A stretch of 64,000 nucleotides of DNA, taken from assembly GCA_028282785.1 (NCBI GenBank), contig JANQHE010000029.1, forward strand, positions 98,477-162,476. The letters are read 5' to 3'. The stretch comes from Bacteroidales bacterium (GTDB taxonomy: Bacteria; Bacteroidota; Bacteroidia; Bacteroidales; UBA12077). The first letter of the stretch is position 1, and each line of letters starts with the position of its first letter. Shown here piece by piece: positions 28,587 to 37,727 of the stretch. Below the pieces are notes generated by a model. The model was not told the DNA's origin. It did no database searches and saw only the letters and a list, made by a program, of their open reading frames with translations. The position numbers were made by a program, and so were the translations under genes.

Positions 28587-28614
28587 GAGTTGCTCGTTGA
28601 GCAGCTCTTTTTTT
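28587..28614 (+). terminator. terminator after outer-membrane protein gene
   Basis: GAGTTGCTC (28587-28595) pairs with GAGCAGCTC (28599-28607) with one G-U pair and a 3-base loop, followed by seven T. It isolates the sigma-54-driven gene from the next one. Confidence 0.8.
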
Positions 28615-28714
28615 ATTAAAAAAGATGCAGTAACTTTAACCTGAAGTATTCATAAATAGTATATTTTCCGGCATTCATGAATAATGAAGGTTAACTATCG
28701 TATTTTACTGAATT

Positions 28715-29710
28715 ATGAACAAAATTAAAACAATTGGAATAATTGGTAGTGGAAAAATGGGATCGGATTTATTTAATTATTTATCTGATTTTAATTTCCA
28801 TTTGATATGGTATACAAGAAATAAAGAGCATCAAGATACGTTAAAAAAGACTTTTCATAAAAAAATAAAGCGCCAGTTAAAGCATGGTATCATTAGCCAT
28901 GAAATTTTCAATCTAAAAAGTGATTATCAGATTACTTATGATATCAAAGATTTTGCTAATTGTGATTTAATTATTGAATCGATCATTGAAGATGCAGATG
29001 TTAAAGTTGAACTATTTCGGAAACTGGAAAAGCTGGTAAAGTCATCGTGTATTTTAGCTTCTAATTCTTCATCCATTTTACCGTCGGAAATATCTCGGGA
29101 TATTAAAACCAGGAATAGAATTCTGGGTGTTCATTTTTTTTATCCAATTGCTCTTAAAAATGTAGTCGAAGTAATTTCTTCCGAGTATACTGACGAAATT
29201 ACTATTGAAAAAATAAAAATTTTTCTTGATGAAATAAAAAGGTTCTATATTGTTCAGAACGAACATAATGCATTTATTCTAAACCGATTTTTATTACAGC
29301 TTCAAATTAGAGCACTCGAATTGATGAATAAATATGATTTAAGTTTTATTCAGATGGATCGGATCGCTAAAAAAATTGTCACTGAGTTTGGGTTGTTTGA
29401 AATGATGGATCATGTTGGACATTATACTATGTATAATGCTGTTTTAAATTATTCAAGGATGGATCCGAATAAAAAGAAATATGAACCATTACTAAAAGAG
29501 CTTCAAGGAAGGAAAAGGGATACGGGGACCTATTTATTTATTAACACGGAAGATGAAGTAGAAGAAATTAACAAAGTTAAAGAAAAGGAAATTCTGGAAG
29601 AGCTAAAAATAACTGCAAATCAATATTTTCAGATTTATTTTGAAGAATTTCAGATTAATCTGTTTGGTTTAAGGAAGAGCTTGGAAGAATTTTGTGGAAT
29701 TATGTTATAA
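28715..29710 (+). CDS. 3-hydroxyacyl-CoA dehydrogenase
   Basis: 331 aa. The N-terminal NAD domain begins with IGIIGSGKMGSDLF (GxGxxG at about 11-16). ASNSSSILPSEIS and LGVHFFYPIALKNVVEVI match the HBDH family, including the catalytic His in GVHFF, and the C-terminal helical domain is present with no fused crotonase. It would oxidise or reduce 3-hydroxyacyl thioesters, complementing the two crotonases and two ketosynthases nearby. Confidence 0.86.
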   Translation: MNKIKTIGIIGSGKMGSDLFNYLSDFNFHLIWYTRNKEHQDTLKKTFHKKIKRQLKHGIISHEIFNLKSDYQITYDIKDFANCDLIIESIIEDADVKVELFRKLEKLVKSSCILASNSSSILPSEISRDIKTRNRILGVHFFYPIALKNVVEVISSEYTDEITIEKIKIFLDEIKRFYIVQNEHNAFILNRFLLQLQIRALELMNKYDLSFIQMDRIAKKIVTEFGLFEMMDHVGHYTMYNAVLNYSRMDPNKKKYEPLLKELQGRKRDTGTYLFINTEDEVEEINKVKEKEILEELKITANQYFQIYFEEFQINLFGLRKSLEEFCGIML

Positions 29711-29758
29711 AACTGTTAAACTGAACATTTTCGGCACAAAACTTGTCATTTATTTTGT

Positions 29759-29766
29759 TAATTTTG
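29759..29766 (+). promoter_or_regulatory. -7 box candidate for KAS II gene (TAATTTTG)
   Basis: An exact TAnnTTTG match 38 bp upstream of the KAS II ATG. The -33 element is unclear. Confidence 0.35.
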
Positions 29767-29804
29767 GGCTTTGAATCACCTATTCTGTAAACAATTAACA
29801 TTAA

Positions 29805-31028
29805 ATGGCTAACAAAGTTGTTATTACTGGCATAAACATGCTAACTGCATTGGGTTTGGGTTGGGAGGAGACATGGAAAAATATCCGGGCTGGAAAAAGT
29901 GGAGTTAAAAAAATTTCATTGTTTAATGCTTCTGAAAACCAAACTCAAATAGCCGCCGAACTTCCTGCTGAATTTACCGATCTGTCTAAAGAAATGATCA
30001 AAAAGCGAATATCCAGGCAAATGACAAGAGTAACGCAAATGTCATATGTTTGTGCTATTGATGCCATTGAAAAACACAATATCGATTTTGAATCCATGGA
30101 TAAAAAACGTGTTGGGGTGATTATGGGCGTAGTTAATACGGGTGATTCCAGTACCGAAAAAGGAACTGATTCAAAAAACATGATTATAAAACGGATGAAC
30201 AATGCCATGGCTGCATGGATTGGTATGCGTTATAATATTGAGGGCCCTAATTATACAACTTCTTCGGCATGTTCTTCTTCGGCTTTTGCAATTGGCCTTG
30301 GGTATGATGCAATAAAAGCCGGCCGAGCAGATATGATGATCGTTGGAGGAGCTGATTCAATTATAAATAAGGAAGAAATAGAAGGATTTAATGAGATTTA
30401 CGCACTTTCTGTTCAGAATGATAAACCGGAACAGGCAAGCTGTCCATTTTCTAAAAATCGTGATGGCTTTGTGATTGGAGAGGGAGCCGGTATCTTAATT
30501 CTGGAATCGGAAGAATCGGCAAAAGCTCGTGGTGCAAAGGTATATGCAGAGTTGGTTGATTATGCATTTACCAACGAATCGTATAACATTATGGCTCCTA
30601 AACCTGATGGAGAAGGAATGGCCGATACAATGGAGTTTGCTATTCAGCATGCAGGAATTTCAAAAGAAGAAGTTGGTTATATTAATGCGCATGGAACTTC
30701 TACTATGCTAAATGATATGTTCGAAACTCAGGCAATAAAAAAAGTGTTTGGCGAGAAAGCATATCAAATTCCGGTATCTTCAACAAAATCTATGATAGGC
30801 CATACGATTGGTGCGGCAGGTGTAATTGAAGGCGTAATAAGTACATTAGCGATTAAAGATGGTATATTACCTCCGACCATAAATCTGAATGAGCAGGACC
30901 CAGAACTGGACTTGGATTATGTGCCAAACCAGGCAAAAAAGCAAGATATAAAAGTTGCATTAAGCAATTCTTTTGCATTTGGCGGGCATAATGCTACCTT
31001 AGTTTTTAGAAAATATATTAATTCATAG
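29805..31028 (+). CDS. beta-ketoacyl-ACP synthase II-like (FabF type)
   Basis: 407 aa with the complete KAS II triad: Cys156 in SSACSSSAFAIG, His296 in NAHGTST and His333 in SMIGHTIGAAG. It elongates acyl-ACP with malonyl-ACP. It is probably a dedicated ketosynthase for this cluster, since housekeeping fabF usually sits next to acpP and none is here. The 3' end overlaps the convergent serine hydrolase by 11 bp. Confidence 0.88.
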   Translation: MANKVVITGINMLTALGLGWEETWKNIRAGKSGVKKISLFNASENQTQIAAELPAEFTDLSKEMIKKRISRQMTRVTQMSYVCAIDAIEKHNIDFESMDKKRVGVIMGVVNTGDSSTEKGTDSKNMIIKRMNNAMAAWIGMRYNIEGPNYTTSSACSSSAFAIGLGYDAIKAGRADMMIVGGADSIINKEEIEGFNEIYALSVQNDKPEQASCPFSKNRDGFVIGEGAGILILESEESAKARGAKVYAELVDYAFTNESYNIMAPKPDGEGMADTMEFAIQHAGISKEEVGYINAHGTSTMLNDMFETQAIKKVFGEKAYQIPVSSTKSMIGHTIGAAGVIEGVISTLAIKDGILPPTINLNEQDPELDLDYVPNQAKKQDIKVALSNSFAFGGHNATLVFRKYINS

Positions 31029-32175
31029 ACTCTAAAAGCAGTTTTAGGAATTCATCGGTTTTTTGGGTATCGAACCACCTTAAAACAATGACCAGGTCAT
31101 GATCCGGTTCGATTATGATATAATTTCCGCCGAATCCGGCTGCATAGTAAGCATTTTTAGATAAGTTTGACATTCTTGAGTTAGCTCCGTTTGGATTCAG
31201 CCACCACATGTAACCATAGTTTTCATTTGGTTCCGAGGGCTTTGTAGCCATTTGTATCCATTCTTTTGAAATAATCTCATTACCGTTCCAGCTACCGTTA
31301 CTTAAAAACAGTAATCCGAATCTTGCATGATCGTATGTGTTAATAAACAATCCACCACCCGAATGGCCACCTCCACTTACCGATTGAACTTTTAAACCGT
31401 CTATATTTACCCAGGAATTTTCATACCCGTACCATCTCCAGGTTGTTGAGGCTCCAATAGGATCCATTACATATTTCTTTAATACTCCGGGTAAAGGTTT
31501 TCTCCACACTTCTAATAAGCTGTATGCCAGAAGATTTACACGAACATCATTGTATTCGAATTTTGTTCCGGGTTCATTTAGTTTTCTTAATTTCCAATCA
31601 TCAATTCCTCCTTCTTTTGGAGGTCTGTCCGCCCAATCATAGCAATTCCAAAGTTCACCGCTCCAATCCGATGACTGGTTCAATAAATGATCCCAGGTAA
31701 TTTTGGAATTATGTTCACCTTCAAATTTCCTGTTCCACACATAGTCGGCAACAGGTTCATTTACTTTATTAATTAAACCTTTATCAATAGCTAGTCCTGC
31801 AATGGTAGATAAGTAACTTTTTGTGACACTAAATGTCATATCTACCCGATTTACATCACCCCATTGACCAATGATGTATCCATTTTTCAGGATGATTCCG
31901 GATGATCCTCCTCTTTTCTTTGTCGGACCAAGTATCTTATGATATGGTTCATGTTCAAAACCTTTTAAAATAGCCTGTCTTAAGTCTCTGGTGTCGTTGT
32001 TCGGACTGTTTTTTGCGAATTCGATTGCTTCATCAAATAATTTTTGATCGATATTGAAGTGTGAAGCAGATTTTAATTCCCAATCTGAATTTTTATCAGG
32101 GTAATAATAGTTTGTTTGGCCATAAATTAAGCTGGTAAGAAATAGGAAAACTAAGGTAAAAGTGGATTTTTTCAT
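31018..32175 (-). CDS. secreted serine hydrolase (beta-lactamase family, class C fold)
   Basis: 385 aa from MKKSTFTLVF, which begins a signal peptide; an upstream in-frame start would add 31 residues and is unlikely. The SxxK motif is TFSVTKSYL, the Tyr motif is in FEYNDVRVN, and SVSGGGHSGGG corresponds to the third motif region. Such proteins act as esterases or peptidases in the periplasm; the true substrate is unknown. Confidence 0.85.
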   Translation of the reverse strand: MKKSTFTLVFLFLTSLIYGQTNYYYPDKNSDWELKSASHFNIDQKLFDEAIEFAKNSPNNDTRDLRQAILKGFEHEPYHKILGPTKKRGGSSGIILKNGYIIGQWGDVNRVDMTFSVTKSYLSTIAGLAIDKGLINKVNEPVADYVWNRKFEGEHNSKITWDHLLNQSSDWSGELWNCYDWADRPPKEGGIDDWKLRKLNEPGTKFEYNDVRVNLLAYSLLEVWRKPLPGVLKKYVMDPIGASTTWRWYGYENSWVNIDGLKVQSVSGGGHSGGGLFINTYDHARFGLLFLSNGSWNGNEIISKEWIQMATKPSEPNENYGYMWWLNPNGANSRMSNLSKNAYYAAGFGGNYIIIEPDHDLVIVLRWFDTQKTDEFLKLLLESMN

Positions 32176-32248
32176 GATATTAATTATTAAGTGGTAAAGG
32201 TAGCGGGTATAAAGATAACAATATTTATCGGACCTTAAATAATACAAG

Positions 32249-32285
32249 AAACCCTTAGCACATATCATAATTTACCAAGGGTTTT
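32249..32285. terminator. weak hairpin between two - strand genes
   Basis: AAACCCTT (32249-32256) and AAGGGTTT (32277-32284) form an 8-bp stem with a 20-base loop. The T run is short on either strand. It lies downstream of the 32361-32882 gene. Confidence 0.35.
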
Positions 32286-32360
32286 AATATGTTGGTTTTT
32301 TAATCTGGTTAAAAACTTCGAGTTCTGACTCCAGTATTTCGTAAAAGCCGGCAAGTTTTT

Positions 32361-32882
32361 CTATTTAACTTGTCTCCATGTATTTTGGATGAACGGTTTA
32401 AAATTAACTCCGTCAAATGCAATATCAAATTTTTCGACAAACTCCTTATCCGAAACTTTTTTGATAATTACCCTGGCTTTCCAGTTGCCCGGATTGTTTT
32501 CTATTTCACGCGTAACGAACACCAATTCTGATTCGGTTGATGAGTCATTATTTAATACATAGATGTTAGTAAACCCTTCAACATTAAATGACCTGTAAAT
32601 TATGCTTGAGTCATTGGAGTTATAACTAAAAACACCTATATCCCTGTGTACTTCTCCGTAAGGTTTTTTTTCCGAAATTGGGAACGTTGATGTATTTCTT
32701 TCAAAAATATAGTTTCCCCCAAGTTCATAAATATAGGTTCTAAAACCTATACCATTTCCGGCTACACCTGTTTCAACTCCCTGCCAGTTGCCAATTAAAA
32801 AGTTCAGTTTTTCAAACGGGTTTTGAGAGAATATTTCTCCCGTAAGCAGAATCAATGCTAATAAGCAAAATGTTCTTTTCAT
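32361..32882 (-). CDS. secreted THAP4/DUF1579-like beta-barrel protein
   Basis: 173 aa with signal peptide (MKRTFCLLALILLTGEIFSQ). The mature part starts FEKLNFLIGNWQGVETG and continues with GFRTYIYELGGNYIFERN, the pattern of small lipocalin-like barrels (nitrobindin/THAP4-like or DUF1579). I do not see the conserved distal residues that would settle heme binding, so the ligand is unknown. Confidence 0.65.
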   Translation of the reverse strand: MKRTFCLLALILLTGEIFSQNPFEKLNFLIGNWQGVETGVAGNGIGFRTYIYELGGNYIFERNTSTFPISEKKPYGEVHRDIGVFSYNSNDSSIIYRSFNVEGFTNIYVLNNDSSTESELVFVTREIENNPGNWKARVIIKKVSDKEFVEKFDIAFDGVNFKPFIQNTWRQVK

Positions 32883-32958
32883 AATATCTTTTTTTAATGT
32901 TAATCATCACAAAGTAAAGTTTAAAATTTAACTTTAAATTGTAAAAATTAGACACCAC

Positions 32959-33762
32959 CTAAATGTCGGCAAAACTGATATTATGTTTTTCAAAGAATTC
33001 TTTCGGTGTTATACTCGTGAACTCCTTAAATTCTTTAATAAAATGAGACTGGTCAAAATATCCCAATTCATAAGTTAGTTTACTTAGCGAAGTGGATTTA
33101 TATTCTTTCAGGTTATGGCAAAGGTGTAAAAAACGGGAAATACGTGAGAAAATTTTAGGAGTGGTGCCTAAGGTTGAAAGAAACCTTCGTTCGAGTTGTT
33201 TGTATGATAATCCCGATTTTTCCGAGAGTTCTTCAACAGATAATAATCCTTTTGTGTTCCTTATTAATTTAATGGTATCATCGGTTACTTTCGAATCCTT
33301 TTTATAAACGGAGAGTTTGTCGAGAAGGTAATTCTGGATCAGTTCAACTTTTTTATTATCGTTTATTTTTGGAAGCTGACTTATGATGTTTTGATAATCC
33401 TTTGGCCATATTCTGTCCAGGCTAATGGTGCCATCTAAAAAGTTTTTAATCGGTTCGTTAAAAAAGTGGTATGCACCCCACGGGTAAAACCGGATTGAAA
33501 TAAACCCAATTTGCCCATTTGATTCAATCTCGATGAATTTTCTCATCTGGGAGATGGCAAATCCCAACGGTTGAATGCTTTTACTACCATCGAACAAAGA
33601 AGTAACAAACGGATCTCTGTAATGAAATATCACTTCTACAATTCCGTCAGGTAAAATTTTCTCGCGAGGGTAATAGTCTTCGCTGTTTTCTGATTCCAGT
33701 ATCCAAATAAGTTGTATATAATCGGAGAGGGGTTCAATGGGTTTAAATTCGAGGTATTTCAT
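32959..33762 (-). CDS. AraC-family transcriptional regulator
   Basis: 267 aa. The N-terminal DUF6597-type domain (LEFKPIEPLSDYIQLIWILES, LPDGIVEVIFHY) is followed by a two-helix-turn-helix AraC domain (about 165-255: LSVEELSEKSGLSYKQLERRF and LTYELGYFDQSHFIKEFK). It probably controls the neighbouring secreted-protein gene or itself; the inducer is unknown. Confidence 0.88.
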   Translation of the reverse strand: MKYLEFKPIEPLSDYIQLIWILESENSEDYYPREKILPDGIVEVIFHYRDPFVTSLFDGSKSIQPLGFAISQMRKFIEIESNGQIGFISIRFYPWGAYHFFNEPIKNFLDGTISLDRIWPKDYQNIISQLPKINDNKKVELIQNYLLDKLSVYKKDSKVTDDTIKLIRNTKGLLSVEELSEKSGLSYKQLERRFLSTLGTTPKIFSRISRFLHLCHNLKEYKSTSLSKLTYELGYFDQSHFIKEFKEFTSITPKEFFEKHNISFADI

Positions 33763-33886
33763 ATTTGGTTTCTAATATTTCAATTTGGGGCCAAAATACA
33801 AAAAAAGGATTATACATGAATTTAAAGTAGAAGAAAAGTTGCTTATGGATTGAGCTAACTGTTGATGCAGAATTATATAAAAATTA

Positions 33887-34084
33887 CTATGCACTTTTAC
33901 ATAACAACCGTTGTTTTAAGTTGTAAATATGAACTAAATAATTCCAAGGAATGTTGAGTGCCAACATGATAATAATAATTCCAAAAAACACTATTAAAGT
34001 AATAATACCAGTCTTAGAACCCTTTGGAGGTCTTGGACGAAAATTTGTTATTTTGGTCTTTTTGTATCTTATATGTGTTGTCAT
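33887..34084 (-). CDS. small single-span membrane protein, hypothetical
   Basis: 65 aa with ATG start, a basic proline-rich N-terminus (TNFRPRPPKGSKTG) and one clear membrane helix (IITLIVFFGIIIIMLALNI). I recognise no family. It lies alone between the AraC gene and a repeat element. The membrane helix and ATG support it; the short length is against it. Confidence 0.4.
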   Translation of the reverse strand: MTTHIRYKKTKITNFRPRPPKGSKTGIITLIVFFGIIIIMLALNIPWNYLVHIYNLKQRLLCKSA

Positions 34085-34135
34085 ATCAGATTAGAATTAT
34101 CTTATCGTAATAATTATTAAATTATTTAATTAATA

Positions 34136-34262
34136 TTTCAACTCATTTTATTACCTGCTGTTGAACAACAATACTAATATAAAACTCCTGCAGGCAGGTA
34201 GTCAGCAAACCACAAAACCCAGCATATAATTTGAGCACCCAATGTTAGCGGTTGAGCTTTAA
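34136..34262. repeat. dispersed non-coding element, SIR2 downstream copy
   Basis: Contains GTTGAACAACAATACTAA and AGTCAGCAAACCACAAA, which recur at 61464-61513 with few changes, and ends with GAGCACCCAATGTTAGCGG next to the SIR2 stop codon. Also contains a CCTGCAGGCAGG core. It is one side of a pair that flanks the SIR2 gene; the other is at 35437-35566. Confidence 0.55.
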
Positions 34263-34265
34263 AAT

Positions 34266-35423
34266 TTAAAGTTCAGCAATACTCTTAATGTCTTTTACAA
34301 AATCTGTAGAATAGTTTTTTCTAAATGGAAATGTTCTACTTCTATTTATGTTTATAATTTTAAATTCGTATTTATCAAGGGAATTCTTTATCACAGAGTT
34401 TATATGTAAATCAGAAAAAGAGTATCCATGAATCAATAATGTATCACAGTTCTCAAATGAATTAATATAAGTTTTATAAATGTCTTTATAAAAATTCTGA
34501 TTAGTCAAAAAGTCTTTTTTATTTTTCCCAGTTAAGAATTGTGGAACAGTATTCCAATTCCATTGTTGAATTACTTCATTCGTTACAGGATTTATTCGTT
34601 TTGCATAATGCTTATTATGATAACTATTTGGTTTAAAAAACCAGTAATTATCAGTCCTATGAGAAAACATTCCGTCTTGAACAATTTCTTCAAAACGGTA
34701 ATAGTTAACACTACCATGTAATTTAAACAACTTAACTTTTTTAGGAAATGAATTAATAAAAACTTCAAGTTTTTCATTATTTTGTCCTGTAATTATACTA
34801 TTTAGACTTGAAAAACCGTCAGAAAAATTCACACTGTTTTCATATAGTAAATACTCCACTAATAAATCATGATTCAAAGTAAAAATATTTACATTTTCAA
34901 ATTCTTTAAAAAAGTCTAAAATAGGTTTATATTCACTTTTCTTTGTTTCTCGTTTATAGTTTCTTCCTAATAAGTCTCCAATTAAATAATTAAAGCTTTC
35001 ATAAACATTTCTATATTGGTTAATATTAGGGTCTTTAATTATATGTTCAGAAGTATCATCAATTCCAAAGTCATTTTTCAGTCTTGCGTTTACCTTTTCA
35101 GAAAGTTTTTCAATTAATTCTTGATTACCATATAATTCTTTAAACCAGTCATAAAACTCTTCATAGTTGAATACTTTAAAATACTCTTGTTGATACATTT
35201 CAACAAATTCAGATAGTAAATATGAAATATTTAAATATTTATAATTAAGTCTACCATTATTAGAAGTCGCATCATCATAATCATCCCAAACCCACTCTCC
35301 AGAAGACATTCTAAGCATTTTATCTTCCATGTTTACAAAAAACTTTTGATTAAGAAGACCACCTGTTGGATAACCTGCAGGTGCTGAAAAACCTGCTCCA
35401 AGTAAAACATTAAGATTTGCCAT
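34266..35423 (-). CDS. SIR2-like domain protein, possible defence NADase
   Basis: 385 aa. The N-terminal NAD-binding motif is VLLGAGFSAPAGYPTGGLL (residues 6-24). The SIR2 catalytic region includes FTLNHDLLVEYLL (about 172) and FKLHGSVNYY (about 224), with conserved Asn/Asp and His, and the end has TLLIHGYSFSDLHIN. Proteins of this type act in anti-phage systems as NAD hydrolases, but they also occur alone. No ThsB, Argonaute or helicase partner is adjacent. The gene sits between two copies of a dispersed element, as if carried as a cassette. Confidence 0.78.
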   Translation of the reverse strand: MANLNVLLGAGFSAPAGYPTGGLLNQKFFVNMEDKMLRMSSGEWVWDDYDDATSNNGRLNYKYLNISYLLSEFVEMYQQEYFKVFNYEEFYDWFKELYGNQELIEKLSEKVNARLKNDFGIDDTSEHIIKDPNINQYRNVYESFNYLIGDLLGRNYKRETKKSEYKPILDFFKEFENVNIFTLNHDLLVEYLLYENSVNFSDGFSSLNSIITGQNNEKLEVFINSFPKKVKLFKLHGSVNYYRFEEIVQDGMFSHRTDNYWFFKPNSYHNKHYAKRINPVTNEVIQQWNWNTVPQFLTGKNKKDFLTNQNFYKDIYKTYINSFENCDTLLIHGYSFSDLHINSVIKNSLDKYEFKIININRSRTFPFRKNYSTDFVKDIKSIAEL

Positions 35424-35436
35424 ATATTGAGATTTT

Positions 35437-35566
35437 AAAGCTTTACCGCTAATGGTCCTGCTTTACTGGACTTGCAGGAGTTTCGATCCATTTTATCATC
35501 ACCCGAACAGAACCAACACGAATATAATATTTTGTCAGTGTACTACCAAAACCCTGCATGTTTTAT
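35437..35566. repeat. dispersed non-coding element, SIR2 upstream copy
   Basis: Begins ACCGCTAATGGTCC near the SIR2 start and contains GAACAGAACCAACACGAA, GTCAGTGTACTACCAAAACC and CTGCATGTTTTA, a diverged version of the element at 34136-34262 in the same orientation. GTCCAGTAAAGCAGGAC on the - strand can form a small hairpin. The rest of 35424-35671 shows no gene. Confidence 0.5.
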
Positions 35567-35671
35567 GATCTAACTGTACGTAGATGCCACCATATTTGTC
35601 AAGTTTGTAATAGTGTTACACTTAGTTTCGTATAATTATTCCTATTTCTTTTATTTATAGATTTCACTTTA

Positions 35672-36238
35672 TCATTTATTTTCCAGTGATTTTAATAGTT
35701 TTTTGAGATACCTCCTTCTTTTATAGTAAAATAAATAGGCATACAAATATAAGCTTGAAATAACTACCAGAGTTAGTATCAGCACTAAAATAAAACCGGA
35801 TGTTTTGATCCAGTCAAACCATAAGATGTTAGGAAATACTAAAAATTTAACAATAAGAGGCATAATTAATCCGGCGCAAAAAACAAGCGTAAGAAATGAT
35901 ATAAAATAAAATCCTATAAATTTTACAGAACTGTTTATAAAGTCAGGCACATTATCAATTATAGAAATCTTTCTTAACTGAAATTTAGCTATACCAATTA
36001 AAATCAGATTAATAAGCGTGATGGTCATAGTAATCAATGTGATCATAATTTCATCATAAAATAATATTGATAACAGACCCAGTGCCAATACAAAAAGAAA
36101 TGAAATCATTTCTATGTTTAAGGTTTTCCTGAACCTGCCCAATTCCCCTTTAGATTTCTGAGTAATGGCATTTTCTATTTGATCGGGACTCATTGGATTT
36201 ACCTTAACAGCAGCCCATATTTCCTGTAATTTATCCAT
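35672..36238 (-). CDS. membrane protein partner of ECF sigma factor
   Basis: 188 aa with four membrane helices (about 47-64, 65-86, 108-132 and 145-170) after a soluble N-terminus starting MDKLQEIWAAVKVNP. It overlaps the upstream sigma factor gene by 8 bp, the arrangement of an anti-sigma factor, though no zinc-binding anti-sigma motif is visible. The assignment as an anti-sigma factor is inference from position. Confidence 0.65.
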   Translation of the reverse strand: MDKLQEIWAAVKVNPMSPDQIENAITQKSKGELGRFRKTLNIEMISFLFVLALGLLSILFYDEIMITLITMTITLINLILIGIAKFQLRKISIIDNVPDFINSSVKFIGFYFISFLTLVFCAGLIMPLIVKFLVFPNILWFDWIKTSGFILVLILTLVVISSLYLYAYLFYYKRRRYLKKLLKSLENK

Positions 36239-36728
36239 TTATAATTCTTTTAAGTTCTTTTTTTAACCTGTTTATTCTAACTCCTACATTAGAAACAGTC
36301 ATTCCCATAATATTGGCTATTTCTTTTAACTCTTTTCTTTCTAAATAAAGCATTACAATTGCTTTGTCTATTTCCTTGAGTTGTTTGATGGCATCATATA
36401 GCATGGTTATTTGAGGATCTTCCGAAGGTGCCTGTATGTGCAAAAAGTTTTGTTCTATTTGATCATTAACAATTAATTTTTCGGATATTTTTTTGTTTTT
36501 ATTTAATTGTGTAAGACAAACATTAAGTGTAACACGGTAAACCCAGGTTGAAATTTTGGATTCACCTTTAAACGAATCTATTGATTTCCATAAGTAATAA
36601 GAAACTTCCTGAACATAGTCTTTGAACTCTTCTTCACTATTGGAGTATGCACGGCATATTTTCTGAATAATACCGATATTATCACTTAACAGTTTATGAA
36701 ATTGTTCCTTGTTATTCACATTTTTCAA
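36231..36728 (-). CDS. ECF-type RNA polymerase sigma factor
   Basis: 165 aa with sigma region 2 (about 25-90: DYVQEVSYYLWKSIDSFKGESKISTWVYRVTLNVC, given here only as landmarks DYVQEV and STWVYRVTLN) and region 4 (about 110-160: LYLERKELKEIANIMGMTVSNVGVRINRLKKEL, landmark LKEIANIMGMTVSNVGVRI). It directs transcription of an unknown regulon in response to its membrane partner. A divergent TraB/GumN gene lies 132 bp away. Confidence 0.9.
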   Translation of the reverse strand: MKNVNNKEQFHKLLSDNIGIIQKICRAYSNSEEEFKDYVQEVSYYLWKSIDSFKGESKISTWVYRVTLNVCLTQLNKNKKISEKLIVNDQIEQNFLHIQAPSEDPQITMLYDAIKQLKEIDKAIVMLYLERKELKEIANIMGMTVSNVGVRINRLKKELKRIING

Positions 36729-36860
36729 ATTTGGTCCTGATATATCATTAGTTTATTTTCCGGTCTTTTTTTTACACGGAAATAAAAAAAGACCAATTCA
36801 TGTAAAAAATGGGCCGTTATTTATAACTAATGCAATTAAATTAAATAAAACAATCAAATT

Positions 36861-37727
36861 ATGAAAAAGATTAACATGTTAACGGTCATTTTACTTTTAG
36901 TAAGCTTTCAGTCCATCACGGCGCAATCACTTTTGTGGAAAGTTGATGGAAACGGATTAACTCAACCATCATATTTATATGGCACAATACATGCTGTCTG
37001 TCCTCATGAAGTTAATATCGATACATTGATGAAAACAGCAATAGCCAGTTCAGAACAATTGGCTTTTGAGCTAAATTTCGGTGAGGAAAACATCGGAACG
37101 AAAATGCAGGCAGAAATATTGATGAAAGACAATTTAACCATAAAAGATCTGGTTTCGGCAGAAGCGTATGAAATATTGGATCAATATTTTAATGACTCTC
37201 TTCAAATGCCCTTATCAAGCTTTGAACGGATGAATCCTGTATTTCTTGGAACGATGGCGTGGATGAGCGTATTGGATTGTTTACCTACTTCTTATGAAAT
37301 CGAATTAACCAATTATGCAATATCAAACGGGAAAGCTATACTTGGTATTGAAACGTTGGAAGAGCAGTTATCTTACTTTGATAGCATTCCCTTGAAAAAA
37401 CAGGCAGAATACCTGGTTATGTCCATTAGCAATATTGAGGAAAGAAATGAGGAGATCATATTGCTTAACAATGCTTATGCCGACGCAGATATTCAAGCCT
37501 TATACGAAACAGCATATAAAGGGCTTAAAAAGTTAGAAAACGGTGAATATTACCTTATGGAACTACGCAACCACAAATGGATTCCCAGGGTTGAGTCCAT
37601 GATTAATGAGAAATCAACTTTTATTGCAGTTGGTGCCGGACATTTAGGAGGGATGACCGGTCTTATTAATTTGTTACGGAATAAAGGTTATAAAGTAACA
37701 CCTGTACTTGAATCAACACTTAAATAA
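36861..37727 (+). CDS. secreted TraB/GumN-family protein
   Basis: 288 aa with a signal peptide (to about residue 21, ITAQS). SLLWKVDGNGLTQPSYLYGTIH near the start and FIAVGAGHLGG near the end are the two signature blocks of the TraB/GumN fold, holding the paired GxxH motifs of a presumed metalloprotease. It is probably periplasmic. Divergent from the ECF sigma gene, a frequent target arrangement, though regulation is not shown. Confidence 0.85.
   Translation: MKKINMLTVILLLVSFQSITAQSLLWKVDGNGLTQPSYLYGTIHAVCPHEVNIDTLMKTAIASSEQLAFELNFGEENIGTKMQAEILMKDNLTIKDLVSAEAYEILDQYFNDSLQMPLSSFERMNPVFLGTMAWMSVLDCLPTSYEIELTNYAISNGKAILGIETLEEQLSYFDSIPLKKQAEYLVMSISNIEERNEEIILLNNAYADADIQALYETAYKGLKKLENGEYYLMELRNHKWIPRVESMINEKSTFIAVGAGHLGGMTGLINLLRNKGYKVTPVLESTLK

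Noticed and set aside
34136..35566. Insertion sequence around the SIR2 gene
   Set aside because: No transposase, no sharp terminal inverted repeats and no target-site duplication; the flanks are direct, diverged copies of a non-coding element.
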